Source: Xanthobacter oligotrophicus (GTDB lineage: Bacteria; Pseudomonadota; Alphaproteobacteria; Rhizobiales; Xanthobacteraceae). From it: DNA of 64,000 nt. The stretch covers positions 171,021-235,020 of the forward strand of contig NZ_VTTL01000013.1 in NCBI RefSeq assembly GCF_008364685.1, read 5' to 3'. Shown here piece after piece: positions 40,756-48,682 of this stretch. The notes under the pieces were generated by a model. That model was not told the DNA's origin, made no database searches, and saw only the letters and a list, made by a program, of their open reading frames with translations. Position numbers and translations under genes: made by a program. The stretch's first letter is position 1, and each line of letters starts with the position of its first letter.

Positions 40756-41538
40756 TCACGCAGCGGTCCAGCCGCCGTCGATCACCTGCATGGCGCCGGT
40801 GATGGAGCGGGCGTTGTCGGAGGCGAGGAACACCGCGTAGGCCGCGACCTCTTCCACCGTCACGAATTCCTTCGTGGGCTGGGCGGCCAGGATCACTTCC
40901 TTCTTCACCTGCTCCTCGGTCATGCCGCGGGCCTTGGCGGTGTCGGGGATCTGCTTCTCGACAAGAGGCGTCCACACATAGCCAGGGCAGATGGCGTTGA
41001 CGGTGATGCCGAATTCCGCCGTCTCCAGCGCCGCGGTCTTGGTCAGGCCGGCGATGCCGTGCTTGGCCGAGACGTAGGCCGACTTGAAGGGCGAGGCCAC
41101 CAGCGCATGGGCGGAGGCGGTGTTGATGATGCGGCCCCACTTGCGCGCCTTCATGCCGGGAATGGCCGCGCGCATGGCGAAGAAGGCCGCCGACAGGTTG
41201 ATGGCGATGATGGTGTTCCAGGTGTCGATCGGGAACTCCTCGATGGGCGCCACGTGCTGGATGCCCGCATTGTTCACGAGGATGTCGCAGGCGCCCAGCT
41301 CAGTCTCGGCCAGCTGCACCATGCCGGCGATTTCATCGGGCTTCAGCATGTTGGCGGGCGAATAGAGGGCCTTCACGCCAAAATCGCTCTCGATCGCGGC
41401 ACGCTCCTTCTCGATGGCGGCGGCGTCACCGAGGCCGTTGATCACGATATTCGCACCTTCCTTGGCGAAGGCCCGGGCATAGGCAAGCCCGATTCCGCTG
41501 GTGGACCCGGTGACGACGGCGACTTTACCCTTGAGCAT
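40756..41538 (-). CDS. 3-hydroxybutyrate dehydrogenase
   Basis: NAD-dependent oxidation of 3-hydroxybutyrate to acetoacetate. The 260-residue short-chain dehydrogenase has TGSTSGIGLAYARAFA near residue 9 (nucleotide loop), NNAGIQHVAPIEEFP near 88, YVSAKHGIAGLTK near 155 (Tyr/Lys pair) and the C-terminal VIDGGWTAA. PGYVWTPLVEKQIPD and AAQPTKEFVTVEEVA are characteristic of this enzyme rather than of acetoacetyl-CoA reductase. First gene of a two-gene operon with patatin. Confidence 0.93.
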   Translation of the reverse strand: MLKGKVAVVTGSTSGIGLAYARAFAKEGANIVINGLGDAAAIEKERAAIESDFGVKALYSPANMLKPDEIAGMVQLAETELGACDILVNNAGIQHVAPIEEFPIDTWNTIIAINLSAAFFAMRAAIPGMKARKWGRIINTASAHALVASPFKSAYVSAKHGIAGLTKTAALETAEFGITVNAICPGYVWTPLVEKQIPDTAKARGMTEEQVKKEVILAAQPTKEFVTVEEVAAYAVFLASDNARSITGAMQVIDGGWTAA

Positions 41539-41758
41539 GGCTGTTCCCCAACAAAGGCGCGACGCGGCCCGGCCTGTGGCCGAGGCTCACGGTTTAGCGA
41601 AGCGGTGTGACGGTGCTGTCACGCGCACAGGCGAACCTGTGGCCGGCAGATTGCAACGCTCCTCCCTGCGGCGCAACGCGACGTTGGAGTGGCTGCCTTG
41701 CACCTGCGGATGGCAGGAGCCGATGGCAGGAGTTGCGCCGATGTATTAGATATGGAGC

Positions 41759-42277
41759 GTGACCCATCCTGCCGACCATCCTAGTGACCATGATCACGGC
41801 CAATGCGTGGCCGGCGCCTTGGCGCGCATGGAAAAGTGCTGCGCGGAGAAAGGCCTCCGCCTGACGCCCCTGCGCCGCAGCGTCATGAAGGCGCTGGCGC
41901 AGACCCATGTGCCGCTCGGCGCCTACGAGATCGTGGAGCGCCTGGGTGCCGGCGGTGAGCCGACGCCGCCCATGTCGGTCTACCGGGTGCTGGATTTCCT
42001 GGTGGCCGAGGGGCTCGCCCACCGCATCGAGAGCCGTAACGCGTTTCTCGCCTGCGGCCATCCCCATGATGCCGAAGAGGTTGTGGTGTTCCTCATCTGC
42101 GAGCGTTGCGGCCTCACCAGGGAAGTGGCCTCCCACGCGGTGGGACGTGACCTTGCCTGGGCGGCGCGGGCCGCCGGCTTCGAGCCGCGCCAGCGGGTGC
42201 TGGAGGTGGCGGGCGCCTGTGCCGGTTGCCGGGAACTCGCTGCGGCCGGTGTGGCCGGGAGCGCCGGCGCTGGTTGA
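41759..42277 (+). CDS. Fur-family metalloregulator (Zur-like)
   Basis: 172 residues: His-rich N-terminus (HPADHPSDHDHGQC), winged helix (LRLTPLRRSVMKALAQTHVP; SVYRVLDFLVAEGLAHRIE), then the dimerisation domain with ACGHPHD, CERC and CAGC, giving the two CxxC pairs of a structural zinc site. The pattern leans to Zur. The start is the GTG at 41759, just after GGAGC. It precedes ispG by about 110 bp; metal control of the iron-sulfur enzyme IspG is conceivable but not shown. Confidence 0.85.
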   Translation: MTHPADHPSDHDHGQCVAGALARMEKCCAEKGLRLTPLRRSVMKALAQTHVPLGAYEIVERLGAGGEPTPPMSVYRVLDFLVAEGLAHRIESRNAFLACGHPHDAEEVVVFLICERCGLTREVASHAVGRDLAWAARAAGFEPRQRVLEVAGACAGCRELAAAGVAGSAGAG

Positions 42278-42388
42278 CGCTCGACGCCACGGGGCCTACT
42301 CGAACCCGTCCGTGCCCCGTCCCGCCCCGTATCAGGGCTGGACACGCCCCTTGAAGTGTTGCCGCGCGGACGATCTGCCGAGGATGGA

Positions 42389-43741
42389 ATGCCCATGACC
42401 ACCCTTCAGTCCACCCTTCAGTCCCCCGATCTCCAGTCCGCCGCGACCACCCCCGTGGTCCCCGCCGAGCTGCTTCAGGCAGGTCCCGCCGCGCGGCGTC
42501 CGACGGTGGGAGTGCCGGTGGGCCGGGTGATGGTGGGCGGCGGCGCGCCGGTGGTGGTGCAGTCCATGACCAACACCGACACCGCCGACATCGAGGGCAC
42601 GGTGCGCCAGGTGGCGGCGCTGGCCCGCGCCGGATCGGAGATCGTGCGCATCACGGTGGACCGCAACGAGGCCGCCGCCGCCGTGCCGCACATCAAGGAG
42701 AAGCTGCTGGCGCAGGGCATCGACGTGCCGCTGGTGGGCGATTTCCATTACATCGGCCACAAGCTGCTGGCCGACTACCCGGCCTGCGCCGAGGCGCTGG
42801 ATAAATACCGCATCAACCCCGGCAACGTGGGCTTCGGCGACAAGAAGGACCGGCAGTTCGCCGCCATCGTCGAGACCGCCATCCGCCACGACAAGCCGGT
42901 GCGCATCGGCGCCAACTGGGGCTCCCTCGACGGCGAGCTGCTGACCCGCCTCATGGACGAGAACGCCTTGCTGCCGCAGCCGGCGGAGGCCCGCGCGGTG
43001 ACCCGCGAGGCCCTGGTGCGCTCGGCCCTGCTGTCGGCGGGGCTGGCGGAGGAGATCGGCCTTCCCCGCAACCGCATCATCCTCTCCGCCAAGGTCTCGG
43101 CGGTGCAGGACCTCATCGCCGTTTATGGCGAAATGTCCCGCCGCGCCGACTATGCGCTGCATCTCGGCCTCACCGAGGCGGGCATGGGCTCGAAGGGCAT
43201 CGTCGCCTCCACGGCGGCCATGGGGGTGGTGCTGCAGGCCGGCATCGGCGACACCATCCGCGTCTCGCTGACCCCCGAGCCCAACGGCGACCGCACCCGC
43301 GAGGTGCAGGTGGCGCAGGAAATCCTGCAGACCATGGGCCTGCGCACCTTCGTGCCGCTGGTGGCCGCCTGCCCCGGCTGCGGGCGCACCACCTCCACCG
43401 TGTTCCAGGAGCTGGCGCAGGGCGTGCAGGACATGATCCGCGCCCGCATGCCGGTGTGGAAGGCCAAGTATCCCGGCGTCGAGACCCTGAACGTGGCGGT
43501 GATGGGCTGCATCGTGAACGGGCCGGGCGAGAGCAAGCACGCCGACATCGGCATCTCCCTGCCCGGCACCGGCGAGACCCCGTCCGCCCCCGTCTTCATC
43601 GACGGTAAGAAGGTGGCGACCCTGCGCGGCGCCAACATCCAGGATGAGTTCCGCCAGATGGTGGAGACCTATGTGGAGCAGCGGTTCGGCGTCGGCGGCA
43701 CGGCGTCGGCAGGGGCCTCCCCGGCGGACGCGGCGGAGTAG
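42389..43741 (+). CDS. ispG: 4-hydroxy-3-methylbut-2-en-1-yl diphosphate synthase
   Basis: Penultimate enzyme of the MEP isoprenoid pathway; a 4Fe-4S protein using flavodoxin or ferredoxin. The 450-residue product has [20 protein letters not shown] near the start of the TIM barrel, [17 protein letters not shown], and the cluster-binding ACPGCGRTT plus GCIVNGPGE in the C-terminal domain. The ATG at 42389 has GAGG 5 bp upstream; the next ATG is 6 bp later. Slightly longer than E. coli IspG because of a 30-residue N-terminal extension. Confidence 0.96.
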   Translation: MPMTTLQSTLQSPDLQSAATTPVVPAELLQAGPAARRPTVGVPVGRVMVGGGAPVVVQSMTNTDTADIEGTVRQVAALARAGSEIVRITVDRNEAAAAVPHIKEKLLAQGIDVPLVGDFHYIGHKLLADYPACAEALDKYRINPGNVGFGDKKDRQFAAIVETAIRHDKPVRIGANWGSLDGELLTRLMDENALLPQPAEARAVTREALVRSALLSAGLAEEIGLPRNRIILSAKVSAVQDLIAVYGEMSRRADYALHLGLTEAGMGSKGIVASTAAMGVVLQAGIGDTIRVSLTPEPNGDRTREVQVAQEILQTMGLRTFVPLVAACPGCGRTTSTVFQELAQGVQDMIRARMPVWKAKYPGVETLNVAVMGCIVNGPGESKHADIGISLPGTGETPSAPVFIDGKKVATLRGANIQDEFRQMVETYVEQRFGVGGTASAGASPADAAE

Positions 43742-43892
43742 GGCGCAGCCTCTCGGGGCAGTTCCAAGACCGGGGCCGATGCTCCAGTCGCTTCCGCTAC
43801 CTCTGTCGTTACCAAAATTTCATGGAGCCCCGCCCTTCCTGCGCCATGGCCGGCTGCTCATATGCGTGTCGTCCAACCCAGTGGAGACGGAT

Positions 43893-44759
43893 ATGACTCC
43901 CGAGGAACGTGCCCTGATCGACGGCTTGTTCGACCGCATGCGCGGTGTCGCGAACCAGCCGCGTGACGCGGAAGCCGAGGCGCTGATCGCGCGCCGCGTC
44001 GCTGAGGCACCCCATGCCACCTACGCCCTCGCGCAGAGCGTGCTGGTGCAGGAGCATGCGCTCCAGCAGTCCTATGCTCACATCCAGGATCTGGAAGCCC
44101 AGCTTCAGGATGCCCAGGCCCGCGCTGCGGAGGCGCAGTCGCGTCCGGCCGGCGGCTTTCTCGGCGGCCTGTTCGGCGGCGGCTCCCGCAGTTCCGTGCC
44201 CTCGGCTGGCGCGCGCACGGCCGATGCTCCCATGGGGGTTCCGCCCGGATACGCCCAGCAGGGCTACGGGCAGCAGGGCTATCCCCAGCAGGGCGGCGGT
44301 TATCAGCAACAGGGATACCCACAACAGGGCTATCCGCAGCAAGGCGGCTACCCCCAGCAAGGCTATCCCCAGCCGCAGCAGGGCGGCCCGTGGGGCCAGC
44401 AGCCCCCGCAGCAGCGCGGCGGTTTCGGTGGCGGCGGTGGTGGCGGCTTCCTCCAGGGCGCGCTGGCGACTGCGGCCGGCGTGGCCGGTGGTGCGCTGCT
44501 GTTCGACGGCATCAAGGGCATGATGTCCGGCGGCTCCGGCCCCGTGGCCTCTGCGGCGGCGGCCGAACTCGGCAAGCCGGCGGCTGAACCCTCCAGCGGC
44601 AATCTCGGCCATGACGCCCAGAACGCGCTGGGCGGCGGTGATCCGAGCCAGGGCGCCGGTCAGGATGACGGCTGGAACGCCGACCCCCAGGACGTCAATT
44701 TCGACGACGGCGGCGACTGGGGCAGCGACGACAGCTCGGACGATGGGTCCTGGACCTGA
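43893..44759 (+). CDS. DUF2076 family protein with Tyr-Pro-Gln-Gln-Gly repeats
   Basis: 288 residues. Residues 1-75 are the helical DUF2076 core (MTPEERALIDGLFDRMRGVA, then APHATYALAQSVLVQEHALQ and a coiled coil). Residues about 125-175 are a low-complexity tract of near-repeats QQGYPQQG, then GGFGGGGGGGFLQGALATAA, and an acidic tail of Asp and Ser. Function unknown; often envelope-associated. Preceded by GGAGACGGAT. It is separated from ispG by 151 bp and has its own terminator. Confidence 0.82.
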   Translation: MTPEERALIDGLFDRMRGVANQPRDAEAEALIARRVAEAPHATYALAQSVLVQEHALQQSYAHIQDLEAQLQDAQARAAEAQSRPAGGFLGGLFGGGSRSSVPSAGARTADAPMGVPPGYAQQGYGQQGYPQQGGGYQQQGYPQQGYPQQGGYPQQGYPQPQQGGPWGQQPPQQRGGFGGGGGGGFLQGALATAAGVAGGALLFDGIKGMMSGGSGPVASAAAAELGKPAAEPSSGNLGHDAQNALGGGDPSQGAGQDDGWNADPQDVNFDDGGDWGSDDSSDDGSWT

Positions 44760-44794
44760 GGGTCTGGCTCCGGTCCTACGTGATCAAAGTGTCG

Positions 44795-44821
44795 AACGGC
44801 GGTGCATGGCACCGCCGTTTT
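44795..44821 (+). terminator. Factor-independent terminator after the DUF2076 gene
   Basis: AACGGCGGTGC, loop ATG, GCACCGCCGTT, with a TTTT run following. The stem is 11 bp if the closing A-T pairs are counted. It separates the DUF2076 gene from the small HTH gene. Confidence 0.8.
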
Positions 44822-44934
44822 CGTTTGGCGGCCTGCCTGTCCGGCGTCTCATGATCAGCCGGCTTTCGTTTCCCGTCCCGACATTCTAGCTTCTGCGCCA
44901 ATGCCCCGGTGCACGGGGGCGGCAGGGATACACG

Positions 44935-45300
44935 ATGACGCCGTTCGGAAGCCGGGTGCGCGACCTGCGCGCAGACCGGGGCGTGACACTCACCGAAATG
45001 GCCCGTGCCATCGGGGTCACGCCCACCTACCTGTCGGCGCTGGAAACCGGCAAGAGGGGCAAGCCCACCTGGGCGCTGGTGCAGCGAATCATCGCCTATT
45101 TCAACGTGATCTGGGATGAGGCGGAGGATCTCCAGCGCCTCGCCGAACTGTCCCAGCCCCGGGTGGTGGTGGACACCGCAGACCTGAGCCCGCAGGCCAC
45201 TGAACTCGCCAACCTGCTTGCCCGCGAGATCAGCCACCTGCCGCCGGAGGCGGTGGCCGAACTTCTGGGACGCCTCAAGATCCTGCGCCGGCGCGGCTGA
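44935..45300 (+). CDS. Small XRE-type helix-turn-helix protein
   Basis: 121 residues: an HTH_3 domain at residues 6-62 (VRDLRADRGVTLTEMARAIG, VTPTYLSALETGKRGKP) and a helical tail ending LLGRLKILRRRG. Length and tail suggest a DNA-binding regulator without a ligand domain. The ATG at 44935 is the first in frame. Target unknown; it stands alone, 29 bp from the converging CNBD gene. Confidence 0.85.
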   Translation: MTPFGSRVRDLRADRGVTLTEMARAIGVTPTYLSALETGKRGKPTWALVQRIIAYFNVIWDEAEDLQRLAELSQPRVVVDTADLSPQATELANLLAREISHLPPEAVAELLGRLKILRRRG

Positions 45301-45328
45301 AGGCGCGCTTCGGGCCGCCGGGGCAAAA

Positions 45329-45772
45329 TCACCCTCTCGCTTTCACCAGGGCTTGTGTGGTCTCCTGCAGGCGGAAGGCGAGGTCGCGCAGCACCGAGCG
45401 GGCCAGCGACGGGGTCTTGTCCAACAGGTTCAGGAACAGGTCGGTCTCCATGCGCAGCACGCTCATGGGCTCGCCGGCCCGCACCGTGGCGGTGCGCGGC
45501 TCGCCGGTGAGCACGCCCATCTCGCCCACCACCGTGTCGCGGCCCAGCCGCGCCACCTCATGGGCCGTGCCGCCCGCCGCCACCTCGATCACTGCGGTGC
45601 CCTCGAGCACCACATAGGCGGCGTCCGGCGCCTCGCCCTGGGTGAACAGCACGTCGCCCGGCGCCACGTCGAGCCGCGCCGCCGAGAAAGCAAGCAGCCG
45701 CAGCTGGCTTGGCTCCAGGTCGCGGAACATGGGGATGCGCGCGAGCGTCCGCGCCTCGTCTTCGATACTCAT
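45329..45772 (-). CDS. Stand-alone cyclic nucleotide-binding domain protein
   Basis: 147 residues making a single cNMP-binding beta-barrel (RIPMFRDLEPSQLRLLAF, GDVLFTQGEAPDAAYVVLEG, then the phosphate-binding cassette VVGEMGVLTGEPRTATVRAG near residue 92). The GE...R-T-A pattern of the cassette is intact, so cAMP binding is likely. There is no DNA-binding domain, unlike CRP proteins. ATG at 45770-45772. Downstream of a CHASE2-cyclase gene and an odd ABC protein on the same strand. Confidence 0.86.
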   Translation of the reverse strand: MSIEDEARTLARIPMFRDLEPSQLRLLAFSAARLDVAPGDVLFTQGEAPDAAYVVLEGTAVIEVAAGGTAHEVARLGRDTVVGEMGVLTGEPRTATVRAGEPMSVLRMETDLFLNLLDKTPSLARSVLRDLAFRLQETTQALVKARG

Positions 45773-45876
45773 GGGCCTATGATGCCCCCGTGCCTTGCGG
45801 GCACTTGCGGCATCCCTCCTGCAACGGGATCTCGCCCCCACATGGGGCGCCCTGGATGTCGACACGTCCTGATGAA

Positions 45877-45926
45877 ACGTGAAAACCTCCGGGGCCGGCA
45901 TTTTAGCGCGTTTTCGTTACGTGAAA
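45877..45926. repeat. ACGTGAAA direct repeat between the ABC and CNBD genes
   Basis: ACGTGAAA occurs at 45877-45884 and 45919-45926, 42 bp apart (about four helical turns), in the 171-bp gap upstream of the cyclic-nucleotide-binding gene. It could be a regulator site; support is weak. Confidence 0.3.
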
Positions 45927-45943
45927 CTCTATTCCTTCCAGGC

Positions 45944-48622
45944 TCATGCGCCAGTGGCGGCCAGCCCCGCGCCGGCCTCCACAACCCCGGCCTCCACCCG
46001 CTCCACCTGTCCGTGGGCGAGGATGATCACCTGCGCGAACAGGTCGAGCGGCTCCCCCGCGTCCAGCACCACCAGGGTGGTGCGTCCCGTGCGCCCCGCG
46101 AGCACCGAGCCGATGAGATGGCTCTGCTCGGCCGGAGACAGGGGCACCAGCGCATCGTCGATGACGAGGATGGCGGGATCGGCCAGCAGGCAGCGCGCCA
46201 GCGTGAGCTTGCCGCGCTCGGCCGCCGACAGGGGCAGGCCGCCTTCCCCCACCGCCACGTCGAGGCTGAGGCGCTCCACCTGGCCGATCAGGGCATCGAG
46301 CGCCAGGCATTCGCGGACGATCTCGTCCACCACCGCCGCGGCACCGGCGCGGTCGGCGGCGATGCGGCCGAACAGCAGGTTGTCGCGCACCGTCAGCGCC
46401 CGGCAATAGCTATCGGGCTGGTAGCGGGCCAGCGCGATGCCCGACACGTCCTTGAGGTGCGCGAGCTGGGCGCGGCCGGCCAGCGCCCGCTCCTGCCAGT
46501 CTTCGTCGATGAGGCCGAAGCGGTGGCGCGGCTCGCAATAGCGGCCGGCGATGCGCAGCAGCAGCGCCCGCTCGTCGGGAGAGGGGTCATCCTCGATGCG
46601 GGTGGCGAGCGCGCGGGCCTCGCCCATCTCCTCCGCGCGCAGCAGGCCCTTGGTGTCGATGCCGGCCAGATCCTCGGGACCGCCGGCCAGCTCGGACAGG
46701 GTGCGCAGGGCGGAGCGGCCCAGCGCGATCAGGTCGGCGGCGAGCCCTGCCTTCTCCAGCAGCGGCAGCAGCCCCGGCTCGGCCAGCAGGGAGGCGGCGC
46801 CGCGGGTGTCGTTCAGCGGGGTCGCGAACAGGATGTTCTCGGCTAGCGTCATCCAGCGGTTGAAGGCGGCGAAACGGAACGGCTCGATGAGCACCCGCCC
46901 GCTCTGCGCCTGCCGCTGGGCGACGGCATCGGTGACCGCTGCGCGCAGGGACACGATGCGCTCCGCCAGCGCCGGGGCCTGGTCCGGATCCAGCCGGCGC
47001 TCCAGGCCAAGCCGCACCACGAGATCCCCGAGCCCCGCCCCGGCGAGGGCGGCAAGCGCCTTGCGGTCCAGGGCCGCCTCGTCGGCGAGGCCGAGGGCGG
47101 AAAGGTCGATGGCCTCGGCGAGGGCGCGGCCGGGCCGGCGCTCCAGCGCGAACAGCAGGTTGGTCCGCAGCGTGCCGGTGATGACGATGGGGTCGCCCCC
47201 CGCATAGGCCACGTGCCGCCCCACCACGGCCTCGGGGACATGGGCGAGATCGTGCCCGCCCACGCGGACGGTGCCGCTGTAGAGCGAGATGGCGCGGCCG
47301 CAGACGCGGGCGACCGCATGCTTGCCGCCGGCATCAGGTCCCTTCAGCGCCACCGCCGTGCCGGGGGGTACCTCGAAGCTCACCCCTTCCAGCAGCAGGC
47401 TGCCGGCCGGGTCCACCACGCCGAGGTCCGCCACCTTTATGCTGCCGTCGAACGCCGGTTCCGGGCCCGGCGGCATCTCCTGCGAGTGCTCGGGCCAGAC
47501 CTCGCGGGTTTCGAGGTAATAGCGGGCGAAATCGTAGCGCACCTGGGCGATGAGGCGCTTCTCGTCCCAGTCGATCAGTTCCTTCAGCGGCTCGGGGATC
47601 TGGCCATAGGCCGCCACCACCGCCACCAGCTGGCCGATATTGATGGCCCCCGACAAGGCAAGCCAGCCGCCGACCGAATAAAAGACCAGCGTCGGCACGT
47701 CCGACATCAGCAGGTTGAGGACCCGGTCGGTGAAATTCTGCCGCTTCAGGTCGAGGCTGGCCTCGGAGACGACGCCGAGGCGGTGGTCCACCGCGCCGCG
47801 CTCGAACGGGCTGGTGGCGAAGCCGTGGACGAGGGGCAGGCGGTCGATGCCCGCCATCACCCTTTTGCCCAGCGCCACCGCCTCGCGCTGGTAGACCTGC
47901 AGCTTGCGCGCATTGTCCGCCCGCTGGATGCCCAAGAGCACGTAGTTCAGCACCAGGATGCCGATGGCGAAGCCGCCGAGCACGGCATTCTGGGTGAAGA
48001 TGAGCAGGGTCGCCGAGCCGATCAGGCCGGCCGACTTCAGCGGCTGGGCGAAGGCCATGCCGGCGAAGGGGGAGATGGGCCCCACCTCGAACCGCATCAT
48101 GTTGCCCACTTCCAGCGCCTTGCTTTTCATGGGCGCTTCGGGCCGCAGCCGCTGGATCACGTCGAACAGCTGGCGCCTGAGGCCGACGATGATGCGCTCG
48201 CCAAGCCGCGCCTTCGCCATCTCGATGAGGCGGGTGATGTGCTGCTGGATCAGCTGGAGCGCGAACAGCACCAGTGCGAGCCCGGCGAGCAGCCCGAAGG
48301 CGCTCACCTCGAAGCCCTTCGAGCGGAACAGCACGAAGCCGCCCAGCGCATCGGGCAGGCCGATGTCGAGTTCGAGCAGGCGCGGAACCGTGCCGCCGAT
48401 GGCATCCGTCACGCCGTTGACGATCAGGCGCGGCAGTTCCAGCGAGGCATAGTTGAAGGGCAGCAGCATGAGGACGAGGGCGAACAGCTTGATATGGCTC
48501 GCCGGAGCCGCCCGCCAGAGGTAGCCGAGCACGTCGCGGGGCAGTGCGCCATCGGATGCCGCACCCTGCCGGGCCGGAGCGTGTGTCTTGCTGTCAGGAG
48601 GGGTGGAAGGCACGCCGCTCAT
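45944..48622 (-). CDS. ABC exporter-like protein with a degenerate, enlarged nucleotide-binding domain
   Basis: 892 residues. The N-terminal half is a six-helix ABC exporter membrane domain (KLFALVLMLLPFNYASLELP near 45; DVPTLVFYSVGGWLALSGAI near 308). The nucleotide-binding part is abnormal: Walker A is GPDAGGKH (428-435; His instead of Ser/Thr), signature LSAAERGK (798-805), Walker B ILVIDDALV (818-826) with Asp in place of the catalytic Glu, no H-loop His (VVLDAGEP at 851-858), and about 245 extra residues between about 495 and 740. ATP hydrolysis is doubtful. It begins 60 bp after the cyclase stop; probably a sensor or scaffold rather than a pump, though this is inference. Confidence 0.82.
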   Translation of the reverse strand: MSGVPSTPPDSKTHAPARQGAASDGALPRDVLGYLWRAAPASHIKLFALVLMLLPFNYASLELPRLIVNGVTDAIGGTVPRLLELDIGLPDALGGFVLFRSKGFEVSAFGLLAGLALVLFALQLIQQHITRLIEMAKARLGERIIVGLRRQLFDVIQRLRPEAPMKSKALEVGNMMRFEVGPISPFAGMAFAQPLKSAGLIGSATLLIFTQNAVLGGFAIGILVLNYVLLGIQRADNARKLQVYQREAVALGKRVMAGIDRLPLVHGFATSPFERGAVDHRLGVVSEASLDLKRQNFTDRVLNLLMSDVPTLVFYSVGGWLALSGAINIGQLVAVVAAYGQIPEPLKELIDWDEKRLIAQVRYDFARYYLETREVWPEHSQEMPPGPEPAFDGSIKVADLGVVDPAGSLLLEGVSFEVPPGTAVALKGPDAGGKHAVARVCGRAISLYSGTVRVGGHDLAHVPEAVVGRHVAYAGGDPIVITGTLRTNLLFALERRPGRALAEAIDLSALGLADEAALDRKALAALAGAGLGDLVVRLGLERRLDPDQAPALAERIVSLRAAVTDAVAQRQAQSGRVLIEPFRFAAFNRWMTLAENILFATPLNDTRGAASLLAEPGLLPLLEKAGLAADLIALGRSALRTLSELAGGPEDLAGIDTKGLLRAEEMGEARALATRIEDDPSPDERALLLRIAGRYCEPRHRFGLIDEDWQERALAGRAQLAHLKDVSGIALARYQPDSYCRALTVRDNLLFGRIAADRAGAAAVVDEIVRECLALDALIGQVERLSLDVAVGEGGLPLSAAERGKLTLARCLLADPAILVIDDALVPLSPAEQSHLIGSVLAGRTGRTTLVVLDAGEPLDLFAQVIILAHGQVERVEAGVVEAGAGLAATGA

Positions 48623-48682
48623 GAAACCGTTTTGCTGACGCAGCGGCCGCTTTGCAAGTGCGAAGCGGCCTAAGGATAAGCT

